Below are positions 1-10,189 of a stretch of DNA of 64,000 nt, one piece after another. How positions within the stretch are numbered: position 1 is the first letter of the stretch; the number at the start of each line of letters is the position of its first letter. The DNA is from Pycnococcus provasolii (lineage: Eukaryota > Chlorophyta > Pseudoscourfieldiophyceae > Pseudoscourfieldiales), in the NCBI GenBank assembly GCA_049487715.1, contig CP150560.1, positions 558,001-622,000 on the forward strand, given 5' to 3'. Below the pieces are notes generated by a model. The model did no database searches and was not told the DNA's origin. It worked only from the letters and a program-made list of their open reading frames with translations. A program made the translations under genes and the position numbers.

Positions 1-3000
1 CGTTGATAGCCGCAGTCAGCGCCTGCGGCTCCACAGGTGACCCCGGCGGCGGTTGGATGAGCATCTTGAGCTGATTCACGAGGCTCGCGCGCATCGGCTC
101 CTTGCACGTGACAAGCGCCAGGCTTCCCGCGAGGCTCGATGACATGAGATGCGCAGCGCCACGCAGGGCAGCCTCGTCAGGCTCGGATGCCAGGTCGCGT
201 GTGACGAGCTCGCGCGCGGTCACGCAGGCAATCGTCGCGGATCGCTCAACCACGGGGGCGAGAATCTCGCGAACACTGCGCTCCACCGCAGCGACGAGAG
301 CACGCTGCAGCGGCAGCACCTCCGCGAGTGGTGCAAGCGACGGGTTCAGAACCACGAACGGGGCGAGGTTCGACAATACGCCGTCCGCGCCCAGAGCCAC
401 CTCTGGGCCCAGCGGCGAAGCGCCGGGTGCACCGGACGTCGCCGGCACCGCTTCCACACCGGATCCCATGCCACCAATACCTCCTGCCGCTCCCTGCGCT
501 CCCTTTTCGGCACCAGAGGCGTCCGTGGGAGCGGGTGCGCCTGCAGACGAGGACATGGGAGGGTTTTGCGGCAGCGCAGCGGAGGGACCTTGGCCCGTTG
601 CCGCAGCCGCCGCGGCCACCGCGGCAGCCACGACGTTGGGCGGCGTTTGTCCCATGTTGAGCAGTCCAGGTGCACTGCTCAGCGGCGGCAGGCCTGCAGA
701 AGTGGGTGGTGCGCCGCTCTGAGCCGCCGCAGCTGCCGCTGCTGCGGCTGCTGCTGCCGCCGCCGCCGCCGCCGCCGAGATGGATGGGCTCAGGCCCACC
801 GGCCCAAAGGATGGAGCCTCCACCTGTGGCTTGGGAGCTGCAAAGTCCGGATTGTTCTGCATCGCACGTACGCGCCCTCTCACAAGCTTTGCAGGCTTCA
901 CCTCGTCAATCGGCATTTGAAGCGCCTTGAAGATCATCTCAACCTCAAACTTCAGATTTAGCTTCAGGTCCTCGTCGAGATAAATCTCTCGCAGCAGACC
1001 GAGAATGGCCATCGTCCATGGGTTGGGTGGCTTGAAGACGCGACTGTGCAACGCGCCCTCGAGAACCTTCGTGACGAAGGGCATGACAGCAATCATTCTA
1101 CCACGCTCGTACGCGTCGATAAGAGAAGCCTTGATGTCGATGTATTTCATAAGCAGCGGCCGATTCTGCGCCAGAGTCAGCTGCCCGAGCCAAGACCCAA
1201 GATTCTTCAGGAGCGTGCGCTCGCCGGCGTTCGTCTTGATCTTGTCGCTGTTCACGAGCGCGTGCACCGAAACGAGCGTGTACTTCACCAGCTCCGTGTA
1301 AAGCATTTTCTCACCGAGCTTTTCTATCAGCGCGAGGTACAGGCTGTGGAAGTTCGGCTCGATCGAAACGCGCTTCGTGACGAGGTATCGAGCGAACCAT
1401 GGGAAGTAGGTGCCGTTCGCGTTCGCGCCGCCGCCTGACGTCGACGCCGACGATGCGCTCAGAAGGCGCTGGCGCACCTCCTCCACCTTGCCGTCGATAT
1501 TCGCCCCGCTCAGGTTATTCATGATGAAGCCAATCTTGTCCGCCGTGCCGTCGTCTGGGCATGCGATATTCGCATCTCCCGTGACGGCGACTAGCGTGTC
1601 CATGTTTAGGGTGGCGCCGAACGATGCACCGCCAAGTCCACCGCCGCTTAGATCGAAGGGAACTGTGCCAGAGCCCACGCGAGGTCCAAGTCCCGGCGAC
1701 GGCCCCGGAGATTCACTCGGCGACGGGCCTGGTGACACCCCTGCTGATCCCATGCTCTTGGACTTGGGCACGAAGTCGGGTGCATCCTGCGTGAGCATTC
1801 CGCTACCTCTGCTCGGCATGAAAGGAGCGGCACCCGCACCCAGCTGCAGGCCACTGGAGCTGTTCGGCATGCCCATTGCACCGGCGAGCATACCCATGTC
1901 TCCCCCGAGACCAGCGGCGTCAAATCCGCCCGACTCCTTAAGAGCGCGATCGACAACCTCGTAGAGGTCGTGCCGCGCCGTCTGAAGGTGCGGAATCTGC
2001 AGAACGCTCGCGCAGTACTGCGGCCACTCCGTCAGCCGACCAGCAAACTGGCACAGGGCGTCGGTGCCGAAGGTGAACATCTTCGACATCGGCGGCTTGC
2101 GCAGCGCGTCGAGCACGTAGCGAAGTGCAATACCGAGCGTGATGGAGCTGATGAGCGAGTGCTGGATGAGTGCCCCGAAGAGCGACGCGGTGATGCGCAG
2201 CTCCTTGTCGGGGTACTTGGGAAAGAAGCGGTACTCGTCGAAGAGGTTGTGGATCATGCACGCAAAAATCTCCTGTTCTCGCGCGCGTGGCGAGTTCTTG
2301 AAACTGTGCAGCATCGCAACCACCTCGTCGATGCTCTGATGGCTCATGTAAATTTTCTGGAAGTACGAATTCGCCTCCTCCTCCACGTCCGCGGCAAAAG
2401 CCTCGCTGCTCGGCGCCGGCGCGGCGCCAGGGTCGAGATCCCCCGGACCGCCCTGCCCTCCAGGCGCGAGTGCAGCCCCGCCGAGCAGCCCCGACGCCGC
2501 GGCTGTTGCGTGCACGCGCTCGAGCTCCGCCGCCGCCTCGGGCGGCAGCGACGCGGCGTGATGTCCGAGCTCGCGCAAGAACGTGGCGACGATGTTCCCG
2601 CTGAGCGAGATGCGCCCACCGGCGCCTGCATTTCCATTCGTGGTGAGCCGCTCCGACAGGAACTGCACGCACGCGGGAAGGAAGGTGCCCCCTCGCCCAC
2701 CACCCATGATTGTGTCTGTGAGCCACTTCTCCAGGTTGAGGTACTCGCGGCGCGCGGCGAGCGCCGCGAGGTCGAGGACGAACGGATAGCTTCCTTCTTG
2801 GAGCACGTGCACGAGCCCCTTCACCTCCTGGCACGCGTCGAGCGCACGCGAGACGGTGTTCGGCGCCTTGGCGTACAGAGCTTCCATGCCTCTCATCAGC
2901 ACCTCCCGATTGACGTCCCAGACGCGGCACAGCACTCCGGCGGATGCCGGGTGTGCCTGTCCCAGATAGGTGGGGATGAGCGTTCCGTGCAGCAGCTCCC

Positions 3001-3859
3001 GCGCGACGGTCATCGGCCCCGGCGTTGGTGGCGGCGCGGCTGAGGCTGCCCACGGGTGTGTCGCGAGTGCCGCGGCGAGCGTGACGAACAGAAGCTCGGG
3101 ACACGTTCCCAGCGGCCCCTCGAGCATGCGCCTGACGTCGCTGCGGTACGTCGGCGACTCCCCTAGCGCGCACAGCGCGCCGACGAAGTCGATGCTCCTC
3201 CACGGCGCGAGCGCCGGCGAGGTTACCGCGGGCGTTCCGTCGGGCGCCGCCGCGACGCGCGACTCGTCCCCGTAGAACGACAGAGCGTCGTGGGGTGCCA
3301 TGAGCGCGTGCCTCAGTAGAGCGAGCTGCGCGACGGCGTTCGTCCACACGTGCCTGCAGCACGCCCAGACGGGGAACGGCATGCCTGTCGCTCTCCTGTA
3401 AATCTCAACGAGTGTGACGAAGCTGCCGCTGTCCGGTAGTGCAAACGTGGGCATGTCGAGCCTGGCAAGCGCGTCGCTCCACCTCAGATTAGGCGAGCGT
3501 TCGCGCAGCCCGTTGACAAACACGTCGAGCTTCCATCCTCCCGCGGCACCTGACGTGTCGTCGTCGACGAGCGAGAGTCCCCCGAGCGCCGCCGTAATCG
3601 TCTTGGCTGATCTTCCCTCGTCGACAGCGTTGTGCGTTCTGGCGACAAACGCGAGCAGCTGCGCGAGTTCGTTCTCCGACGGCTCTGGCACAGCTTGCAG
3701 TAGCTCTCTCCACGTCTCCGGTGTGCGGGTTGCGCCGCACGACATTTCCTCGACGACGCCCACGAGCGAGACGCTCGAGGATGCCATGGACGCTGCGGAT
3801 GATGCGGTTCTATCTCCGGATGCGGCTGCTGCAGAAGAAGATGCGGCGTTCTGCGACAT
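1..3859 (-). CDS. CNOT1: CCR4-NOT complex scaffold subunit 1 (NOT1), 3' end beyond window
   Basis: Scaffold of the CCR4-NOT deadenylase, which shortens mRNA poly(A) tails. One frame stays open from ATG at 3859 to the left edge (about 1286 residues; human CNOT1 is near 2,370), so the C-terminal NOT module is missing from view. Visible in order: an Ala/Ser-rich start; HEAT-like N-terminal region; the TTP-binding region near residues 495-580 with the family motif EEYRFFP-type (here FDEYRFFPKYPDKELRITA); a Gly/Pro/Ser linker; the CAF1-binding MIF4G domain near 820-1005, ending in PPNPWTMAI and LKLNLKFEVEM; a polyalanine tract near 1030; and the start of DUF3819, the CNOT9-binding domain, from about 1160. 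No intron is needed. Recognition rests on family motifs read from the translation. The reading frame is on the reverse strand and several arginine-rich overlapping frames are shadows of it. Confidence 0.93.
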   Translation of the reverse strand, partial: MSQNAASSSAAAASGDRTASSAASMASSSVSLVGVVEEMSCGATRTPETWRELLQAVPEPSENELAQLLAFVARTHNAVDEGRSAKTITAALGGLSLVDDDTSGAAGGWKLDVFVNGLRERSPNLRWSDALARLDMPTFALPDSGSFVTLVEIYRRATGMPFPVWACCRHVWTNAVAQLALLRHALMAPHDALSFYGDESRVAAAPDGTPAVTSPALAPWRSIDFVGALCALGESPTYRSDVRRMLEGPLGTCPELLFVTLAAALATHPWAASAAPPPTPGPMTVARELLHGTLIPTYLGQAHPASAGVLCRVWDVNREVLMRGMEALYAKAPNTVSRALDACQEVKGLVHVLQEGSYPFVLDLAALAARREYLNLEKWLTDTIMGGGRGGTFLPACVQFLSERLTTNGNAGAGGRISLSGNIVATFLRELGHHAASLPPEAAAELERVHATAAASGLLGGAALAPGGQGGPGDLDPGAAPAPSSEAFAADVEEEANSYFQKIYMSHQSIDEVVAMLHSFKNSPRAREQEIFACMIHNLFDEYRFFPKYPDKELRITASLFGALIQHSLISSITLGIALRYVLDALRKPPMSKMFTFGTDALCQFAGRLTEWPQYCASVLQIPHLQTARHDLYEVVDRALKESGGFDAAGLGGDMGMLAGAMGMPNSSSGLQLGAGAAPFMPSRGSGMLTQDAPDFVPKSKSMGSAGVSPGPSPSESPGPSPGLGPRVGSGTVPFDLSGGGLGGASFGATLNMDTLVAVTGDANIACPDDGTADKIGFIMNNLSGANIDGKVEEVRQRLLSASSASTSGGGANANGTYFPWFARYLVTKRVSIEPNFHSLYLALIEKLGEKMLYTELVKYTLVSVHALVNSDKIKTNAGERTLLKNLGSWLGQLTLAQNRPLLMKYIDIKASLIDAYERGRMIAVMPFVTKVLEGALHSRVFKPPNPWTMAILGLLREIYLDEDLKLNLKFEVEMIFKALQMPIDEVKPAKLVRGRVRAMQNNPDFAAPKPQVEAPSFGPVGLSPSISAAAAAAAAAAAAAAAAAAQSGAPPTSAGLPPLSSAPGLLNMGQTPPNVVAAAVAAAAAATGQGPSAALPQNPPMSSSAGAPAPTDASGAEKGAQGAAGGIGGMGSGVEAVPATSGAPGASPLGPEVALGADGVLSNLAPFVVLNPSLAPLAEVLPLQRALVAAVERSVREILAPVVERSATIACVTARELVTRDLASEPDEAALRGAAHLMSSSLAGSLALVTCKEPMRASLVNQLKMLIQPPPGSPVEPQALTAAIN

Positions 3860-4996
3860 TTATTTTACCCACTTACTTTATATCGTTCTGTCTGGCTTTT
3901 ACCCGGCGTAAAGCAAGACGAGAAGTTCGAAGTTCCTCTGAGTCGCGTGGAATTTCCGTCCCTCCCTCAGCGCTGCTCCCTCACGCGCAGATGAAAGAAC
4001 AAAGCACGACAGAGACTCTCTCTCTCTCTCTCTTGGAGTGCAGAGATGTGGAGACGCCTATGCCCCCCCGTACGTATGATATGACTGTGCCCCTACCTAG
4101 TCTATGTACCCTACTAATGAATCAAGCTTACGTAGGAAGAGAATAAGCTGAAGAGAATGAACGCCACTGACACCAAACAGACAACTCTACAACCTACTTC
4201 TTCCTAGAGAAGATACCCTGTGCCGCCCTACCAAAACCTGTTCCCACGAATGAAGCTGAAATTAAATGTTGTCGTCGCGAGCCTGCTTTCCTCGGAGGGC
4301 GACGCGGCGGTACACTAAAAGGGGGCAGGGGGCAGGGGAGGGAGGGTTTCGACACCTCCCGGGGTTATTCCATAAAGGTTTAAGGAGGGATCCCCAGAGC
4401 CGATACCGGTTATTTCACAGGAGTTTAAGGAGGGATCCCCAAATGGGCGAGCGATCAGCAGCCGTTGGGCCCACCCCAGTCACTTGGAGGTCACTTGGTG
4501 ATCCGGTCCTCTCTGGTCTCATCAGAGGGGATCCTTCGTTGTCCTATTAATAGAACCAGACCTCTGCCTAGACTACTGTACCCGGGTAGTCCTAGTGATG
4601 CCCCAGGTGAATGAGAGGGTTTCAGGCAAAATCCCTGATGAGGGGAACCCGAACGAATAATCGATAATTCTTACGACCAGCCGCCGGTACAATATCCCTT
4701 TTGATCAATCACCCTCACAAGTTGCCTTTGGTGTGGGCGAGATCATCGATCCCAAAACGATCCTTGCCCCCTTGCTGCGTTGGTGGTAAAAATCAGTATA
4801 AGCCTCCGTTTTTCTTTCGAGCTCGGTCTCACGACCGTCTTGTCTTGTCCACTCTTGCCATTTATATTTATTTGTCTTATCTCATCATTTATTCGTTTGA
4901 TTTCGTCGATACAGTACGGATTGATTGTTCAGATCACAGCCGTCTGTCTGTCTAGACATCAGTGAGTGCCCTTTTCTTTTCGTTCCAAGTCACACC
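3860..4996. other. Intergenic region between CNOT1 and the PsbP-like gene
   Basis: This 1.1-kb stretch separates two divergent genes and must hold both promoters. No credible gene is visible. It carries a CT run near 4018-4032, a G-rich patch near 4320-4350 and the 18-bp direct repeat annotated separately. No telomere-like array is present, unlike many other 5' regions in the window. Confidence 0.6.
4379..4441. repeat. 18-bp direct repeat with a GGATCCCC core
   Basis: The sequence tttaaggagggatcccca occurs at 4379-4396 and again at 4424-4441, identical in both places. The core resembles motifs upstream of RFC1 near 40524-40680 and at about 34918. Function unknown. Confidence 0.7.
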
Positions 4997-5899
4997 ATGA
5001 TGACGTCGTTGTCTCATTCGCACCATCACCGTCATCACCATCACCATCAACTGCAGTCATCACAAAGGCGCCAACACACCAGTCATGCCGGCATCACTAT
5101 CGGCAGAAGCAGCAGCAGTCTTGGTAGGAGCAGGAAAACCAACCTTGTTAGCAGCATGGGAAGAACAATCCCGAAAGTGACCATGTCTTCTGAGCACAAT
5201 AATAATAATAATAATGACCACCACGAGACGTGTTCGCGTCGCCACGTGTTGCTCGCCTCCTCCGGTTCCTCCGCAGCTTTTTTCGCACTCTCAGCACAAA
5301 CTTCTTCTGCTCTTGCCGCACCATCGTCCAGGCCGCCGCCGGGATACAGGAGCTACCGCGACAAACTTGACGGATACACGTTCTTCTACCCCAGCGCGTG
5401 GGTGCCCGTCACGTCCGCAGGGGCGGACATCTTCTACCGAAGCACGGAAGATCCGGAAGAGTGCGTCTTCGTTGACGTCACCAGCCCGTCCAGCTCGAAA
5501 TACGACAGCGTGCGCGACCTAGGAACGCCAAGGGAAGCGGCGGACTTCGTCAACCAGAAACTTCTCGACGAATTTCTAAGCACGCGGATTGGAGTCAGGC
5601 GCAAGTCTGACGTCGTCAACGCAAACGAACGCACGGGCGCAGACGGACAGCTGTACTACGACGTCGCGGTGCGCGTTCGCTCGTTCGTCGACTCGAACCC
5701 ACTCAGCCCGAATCCGGAGGATCGACAGGAGTACCAGGAGTGGGACCGTACGATGCGAACGACGCTAGGCGTGTCGAACGGACGGCTGTACAGCTTGAGA
5801 CTGCAGTCACGCACGGCGGCGACGGACGAGGCACTCGAACGTGCCAGCGCGGTGGGCAAGTCTTTTCGCGCATTCGAAATTGAACCACTCGATGAGTAA
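4997..5899 (+). CDS. PsbP-domain thylakoid lumen protein
   Basis: A 300-residue PsbP-like protein of the thylakoid lumen. PsbP-family members assist photosystem II or NDH assembly; which role this one has cannot be told from sequence. It starts at ATG 4997, with a Ser/His-rich plastid transit region (a run of histidines near residues 7-16). A bipartite lumen-targeting signal follows: twin arginine in SRRHVLLASS, a hydrophobic stretch, and an AxA-type cleavage site at SALAAP. The PsbP domain begins at about residue 118 with GYRSYRDKLDGYTFFYPSAW and runs to the C-terminus. The twin-arginine signal suggests import by the Tat pathway. An in-frame GTG/ATG extension upstream adds no conserved sequence. 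Confidence 0.88.
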   Translation: MMTSLSHSHHHRHHHHHQLQSSQRRQHTSHAGITIGRSSSSLGRSRKTNLVSSMGRTIPKVTMSSEHNNNNNNDHHETCSRRHVLLASSGSSAAFFALSAQTSSALAAPSSRPPPGYRSYRDKLDGYTFFYPSAWVPVTSAGADIFYRSTEDPEECVFVDVTSPSSSKYDSVRDLGTPREAADFVNQKLLDEFLSTRIGVRRKSDVVNANERTGADGQLYYDVAVRVRSFVDSNPLSPNPEDRQEYQEWDRTMRTTLGVSNGRLYSLRLQSRTAATDEALERASAVGKSFRAFEIEPLDE

Positions 5900-5941
5900 G
5901 ACAAAAAAAAACCTCACGTGTCGGATTTTACATTTATACTC

Positions 5942-7330
5942 TCACTCATCGTCATCGTCTTCTCCTTCTCCTTCTCCTTCTTCTTCTTCGTCGTCGAGAA
6001 GGAAGATTTCCTCTTCTGCATCATCCTCGTCGTCGTCCGCACCACCAATGTCCACAACTTCCTCCTGCTTCTCTTCGTCGTCGGCGCCAGCTGCCATCGC
6101 GGCCGCCGCGGCCGCCGCCGCAGCCCGGCTCGATTCACCCGTATCTCGAGCCATGCCTCTCACATCCTCCTCGAGAACGCTGCTCTGCGCCAACAGAAGG
6201 TCGCCGTCACTCATGATGCGACCCCACCGTTCCAACCAATCGACGAGAGGGAGCGAGGGAGGGTGCAGCTCCTGGTAGTCTGAAGGCTCGTCCGGGTAAG
6301 TGATGCGCAAGCCGTTGTTCACCACCTCGGGTAGCGCCTCGCCACGACCTACCGCTTCCCAACCTCCTTCCGGCGGTCGGAATCCCATGTGCTGCAGCAG
6401 AGGCAGGTCGTATCCGCCGGGTATGCCCTCGTCACCGATGAACTCCTCGATATCCTCGTCGCTGTACTTCTCGAAGCTGTCCCAACCTCGGCTTTCGTAG
6501 AAGGCTTGCATGCGTAAGTCATCTTCCTGGCCGAGCTCCAGGTTGATTGGCGCCTCCGCTTCCGCGCGCTTCGCGATTGCCGTTGCGCGCTCCGCGCGAG
6601 TGCGGTCGCGCCACTTCGCCTTGTACTCCTGAGCGCGCTTTTCGAACCCTTCGACAGTCTCGCGCTTCACGGGGAACCACGGGTCGCCGCTCCGCACGCA
6701 GTACGGCACTGGGCTTGCGCCGTTGCTCGCGTCGCCGGGGTGCTGCCAAATTCTCGTCGGCACGGCCCCCGCGACGAAACCCGTTTCTCTGTTGCAGTAG
6801 AACTGTTCCATGTGCAGTTCCCACTCTGGAATGAGCTGTTTGAGTGCCGGAGGCAGTTCGCCGTTCCACCTCAGGTGGTCCTTGGGCGGTCTCGCCTTCC
6901 TCCACGCGCCGTTTCGCGTCGGTTGTTCGCGTCCACTTTCTTCCCAGCTGTGTCCGAGCGGGTTTTCCGCTTCTTTTTCCCAGTCCGCGGGAAATCCCGA
7001 GAGCGCGGGCGTCGCGCCTGGTCCTCTCCACATGTACCCGTCAAGCGTTCGGAACGTCGGCGTGCGTTCGTCGGTCGGCGCGGTTCTTTTCGAAGCGCGT
7101 TTCGCCTCGTGTGCGTTTCCTTGTGCTAACCGCGGCGCGTCGGGATACAGCCACGGTTTCTTTTGCGCAGCGGATGTGGAATCAGAGGATGACGAAGATG
7201 AAGATGAAGAGGACGTGGATTGACAATAAAACCTCCTAGAAGTCACGCCAAAGGTAGAGGCACTACGATGCACATGTGTACACTTAGATTGACTACCACG
7301 AAGTCGAGAGCTTGCAGGAAGAGAAGGCAT
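5942..7330 (-). CDS. Unknown protein with probable mitochondrial targeting sequence and acidic tail
   Basis: A 462-residue protein I do not recognise. The first ATG in frame is at 7330; the frame is open slightly further but only from GTG. The N-terminus (MPSLPASSRLRGSQ and onwards, rich in Arg/Ser with RRFYCQS) resembles a mitochondrial presequence, followed by a serine run. The middle is rich in Trp, Pro and Tyr (for example FYCNRETGFVAG and GGYDLPLLQHMGF) and looks like a conserved globular region. The last 70 residues are Ala-rich, then almost entirely Asp/Glu. It is divergent with the SEC23-like gene; both starts lie about 113 bp from the TTAGGG array at 7442. A TGTAA motif on its strand lies 10 bp past the stop. 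A role in organelle translation is conceivable but unsupported. Confidence 0.7.
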   Translation of the reverse strand: MPSLPASSRLRGSQSKCTHVHRSASTFGVTSRRFYCQSTSSSSSSSSSSDSTSAAQKKPWLYPDAPRLAQGNAHEAKRASKRTAPTDERTPTFRTLDGYMWRGPGATPALSGFPADWEKEAENPLGHSWEESGREQPTRNGAWRKARPPKDHLRWNGELPPALKQLIPEWELHMEQFYCNRETGFVAGAVPTRIWQHPGDASNGASPVPYCVRSGDPWFPVKRETVEGFEKRAQEYKAKWRDRTRAERATAIAKRAEAEAPINLELGQEDDLRMQAFYESRGWDSFEKYSDEDIEEFIGDEGIPGGYDLPLLQHMGFRPPEGGWEAVGRGEALPEVVNNGLRITYPDEPSDYQELHPPSLPLVDWLERWGRIMSDGDLLLAQSSVLEEDVRGMARDTGESSRAAAAAAAAAMAAGADDEEKQEEVVDIGGADDDEDDAEEEIFLLDDEEEEGEGEGEDDDDE

Positions 7331-7441
7331 GGCTGGCTTCGAAAGAAATACAAGGCGGCGCCGACAACAATGAAGGGCACTTTTTCGGGAAGGGTCCACG
7401 GATAAGGAAGGAAAAAAGTGACAACAAGGAGGGGGCCCCTT

Positions 7442-7459
7442 GGGTTAGGGTTAGGGTTA
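7442..7459 (+). repeat. Interstitial telomere-like array, three TTAGGG units
   Basis: GGGTTAGGGTTAGGGTTA on the + strand. It sits midway between the divergent starts at 7330 (-) and 7573 (+). Confidence 0.95.
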
Positions 7460-7572
7460 CTCGTCCCTCGTCGCTTTGCCCCTCGGGCTCTTGTCCCCTG
7501 CTGTTTTCCATTTCCGAGCAGCCGACGAACCTGAAACCTGAAACCTGCGTGCAGATCGGCGGCCAGCATAGC

Positions 7573-7625
7573 ATGTCCGTGCTGCCTGTGACTGTGCGCG
7601 ACGTGCGTGATGATGTCCACGACGT

Positions 7626-7658
<33 letters not shown>

Positions 7659-9885
7659 GTCCTCCGACCTCTCTGACCTCCTCCCTCCTTTGGTGGAGCA
7701 GCAGAATCAAAATCAAAATCAAAATCACAATCTTCCTCCTTCCTCCCTCTCGAAAGTTACGTCGTTCGTGCGTCTGTCGTGCACGCGCGTTCCGTGCTCC
7801 GCAAACTTCACAAACACGTCAGGAATACCGCTCGGCGTGATCGTCACGCCATCGAACTTATTCGCAGAACAAGCAGGAGGAACAGCCTCAGCAGTGCATA
7901 TCGCGAGACCGCCCATCCTATGCGCGCACTGTGGAGCGTGCTCGTCGCCGTTCTCGCGCGTCGACGCGCACTCAGGAACGTGGGTGTGCGCGCTATGCGT
8001 CAGAGCCAACAAACCGGCGCCGGACTACGTTGCGGACGCGCGAGCGTGCCTTGAACTGTCGCACGCGTCTATTGAGTACACCGTCGAAACGCCACCGGCG
8101 AACGCAGTGCCGCCAACGTCATCACCAACCACGTCGCATCAACCCGCAACCGTCGTCTTCCTCATAGACGAGACGCTACCACCCAAGGCGCTCGCAAACG
8201 TCAGGCACGCCGTGCTCATGGCTGCGGAGGCGATGCCGGCATCTTCTCGAGTCAGCCTCATAACGTTTGGGAGGTGCGTGACAGTGTTCCACGTCGGTGC
8301 GGAGCATGAAACGGACGACGCCGTCGCGCCGTGCATTGCTACAGCTCTGCCCGCCGCCGCATCCATGACGAACGGCGACGCCGCGGACAACACGACGACA
8401 AGCAGCTTCTCCACGCTCACCTCGCTCGTCGAGGAACTTGGAGGCGTGGCGCCGCTCGTCGCGCCCGTACGCACACGCCTCGGCGAGTTTCGACGCGCCG
8501 TGCGCGCCGTGCGAAGCCGGCCAGACACAGCCGCACGCAGCCTAGGCGCGGCGGTGGAGGCGAGCCTTGCGCTGTTCGCCGCGACGGCAGACGGCGTAGC
8601 GAACGCCGTGGGTTCGCCAAGGCGGCGCATTGTCACGTTCGTCGGCGGACCGTGCTCAGACTCGGACCCGAACCTGCAAGCCGCCATGCATGAAGGGCAG
8701 GAGGAGGAACCCGAGGCGGCTCTAACGTCCGTGCGCGAGGCGCAGGCACGCGTCGCCAGCCTCGCGCGCGCGTGCGTCGCTGCTCGATGTCCCGTTGACC
8801 TGCTTCCGGTGGGGCCGAACGTGCACATGGGTGTCGCGGAGATCTGGTCACCTCTGTGCGAGGTGACTGGAGGCATGCTGGCGCCGCCACGGCGCTCCGC
8901 CGAGGATGCGGCTGCGCTAAGCTCCGACGCTGTGGCGTGCGCCGCGCGCGCGGCGGACGGAAGTGGTGGAGTCGTCGACATTCGCGTGTCGCCTCCCGCA
9001 CGCGTTGTGCACATTATGGGCGCTGGTGTGGCTGTGGGCGGGCGTGGAGCTGCGCTCGCGGCGTCGAGTGCGACGGGCGGACGCCCGCCGCCAAGCAGCG
9101 CGGCGATGTGGCAGCTCGACGCACCGCCTGGAGGATGCCTTGCAGCCACGATCGCGCTGAATGGAGATATCGCACCTGGGGGTGGTATCGTAGTGCAGGT
9201 GACGTACACACGACGTCTTCCGAGCGGTGGGTGGAGCGCGCGTGTCACGACGCAGCGTATTGCCGCGACGACTGACGATGACGAATTCATCGGATCGGTC
9301 GACACCGAGGCGGCTGCATCGCTCGTTGCCAAGGGTGCGGCATCGCTTGCAAAGTCGCACGAGTTGGCCGGTGCAGGTGGGGTGCTCGCAGAGAGTGGTG
9401 ACGAGGCGGTGGCGGCGCGCATGGAAGCGGTGGCGGAGTCGCTGGGGAAGAGTTTTGGAGCGGTGGCGTCGTCGGACACAACAGCTCAGCCAAGACAAGG
9501 GTGGTTCAACAGCCTGATTGCGGCGATCGCACCGCCCGGTGCACCGCGCTTGCGCGCCGTTCCCGCGGTGTTTGCACCAATCTTGGAGACGGCGTGGCGC
9601 ATCGCGAACGCTGGACCCATCGCTGACCCGGAGATGGCTGCCTGCATGCGCCGGCTCGTGCTCCGCTCGGAACCTGAACTGGCGCTGCGGTACGCGCCCA
9701 CGTGCGACGGCGGCGAGGCGCGTCAGCGCGCGTGGCTTGCCGAGCGCGGTGTGATCTTGGCCGAGCGCACGCTGCAGGCGAGCCAGACAAGGTCTCCGTC
9801 GGCTTTTTTGCCGCCGCCACCCACGGTGCCGATGGAAGCGCCTGCGGCTGTGCAGCCGCCCATGCACGCGCGTGGCGAACCATGA
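7573..9885 (+). CDS. SEC23-like COPII coat protein
   Basis: A 770-residue member of the Sec23/Sec24 family, the inner COPII coat that buds vesicles from the ER; Sec23 is the GTPase activator of Sar1. ATG 7573 is the first in frame; the open frame upstream starts only at TTG and would read through the telomere-like array. Residues about 30-50 contain an Asn/Gln repeat. The zinc finger is at about 117-142 (CAHCGACSSPF and WVCALC). The trunk domain begins near 190 with VVFLIDETLPP, followed by beta-barrel and helical segments. The chain stops soon after the helical region with a Pro-rich tail, and I see no clear gelsolin-like domain. Sequence is divergent, so it may be one of the plant SEC23-like paralogs rather than the main Sec23. 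TGTAA lies at 9925-9929. Confidence 0.83.
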
Positions 9886-10038
9886 TTTGGTTTGGTTCGT
9901 TGCAAATTATCGCATATTCAGTAATGTAATTGAGTTTACTTCGTCTAACGGTCGTCCGTTCACACCATTCCCCCATTTACCTTCCATCCAATTCAATGGC
10001 GACTTTCTAATGATCTGAAGAGTAAGGTTCCGAGGACA

Positions 10039-10083
10039 TTAGGGTTAGGGTTACCAGGACATTAGGGTTAGGGTCGTTAGGGT
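10039..10083 (+). repeat. Interstitial telomere-like array (interrupted TTAGGG units)
   Basis: Three short blocks of TTAGGG units at 10039-10053, 10062-10073 and 10077-10083, split by near-identical spacers (accaggaca). The array ends 107 bp before the proposed COG1 start codon. Confidence 0.92.
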
Positions 10084-10189
10084 TTTGAAAGGGTCCCTCC
10101 CTCCCTCCCAGCTCTCTCTCCCCTGCCCTTCCTGGAGAGAGGGCGATCCCTCCCCGGATTTTCATCTTTGCCAACCCATTTTAATAATA

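Noticed and set aside
102-961. Long + strand frames opposite CNOT1
   Set aside because: They are Arg/Ser/Ala-rich without domains and oppose a frame with clear CNOT1 homology; shadows of high GC third positions.
1938-3362. A 474-codon - strand frame
   Set aside because: Overlaps CNOT1 in another frame on the same strand; almost wholly Arg/Ala/Gly with no conserved motif.
4997-5899. Secondary (complex) plastid origin
   Set aside because: The plastid proteins PsbP-like and PetM begin directly with a transit-type sequence; no ER signal peptide precedes it.
8139-9479. 446-codon frame opposite SEC23-like
   Set aside because: Ser/Ala/Thr-rich mirror of the coding strand; no domain.
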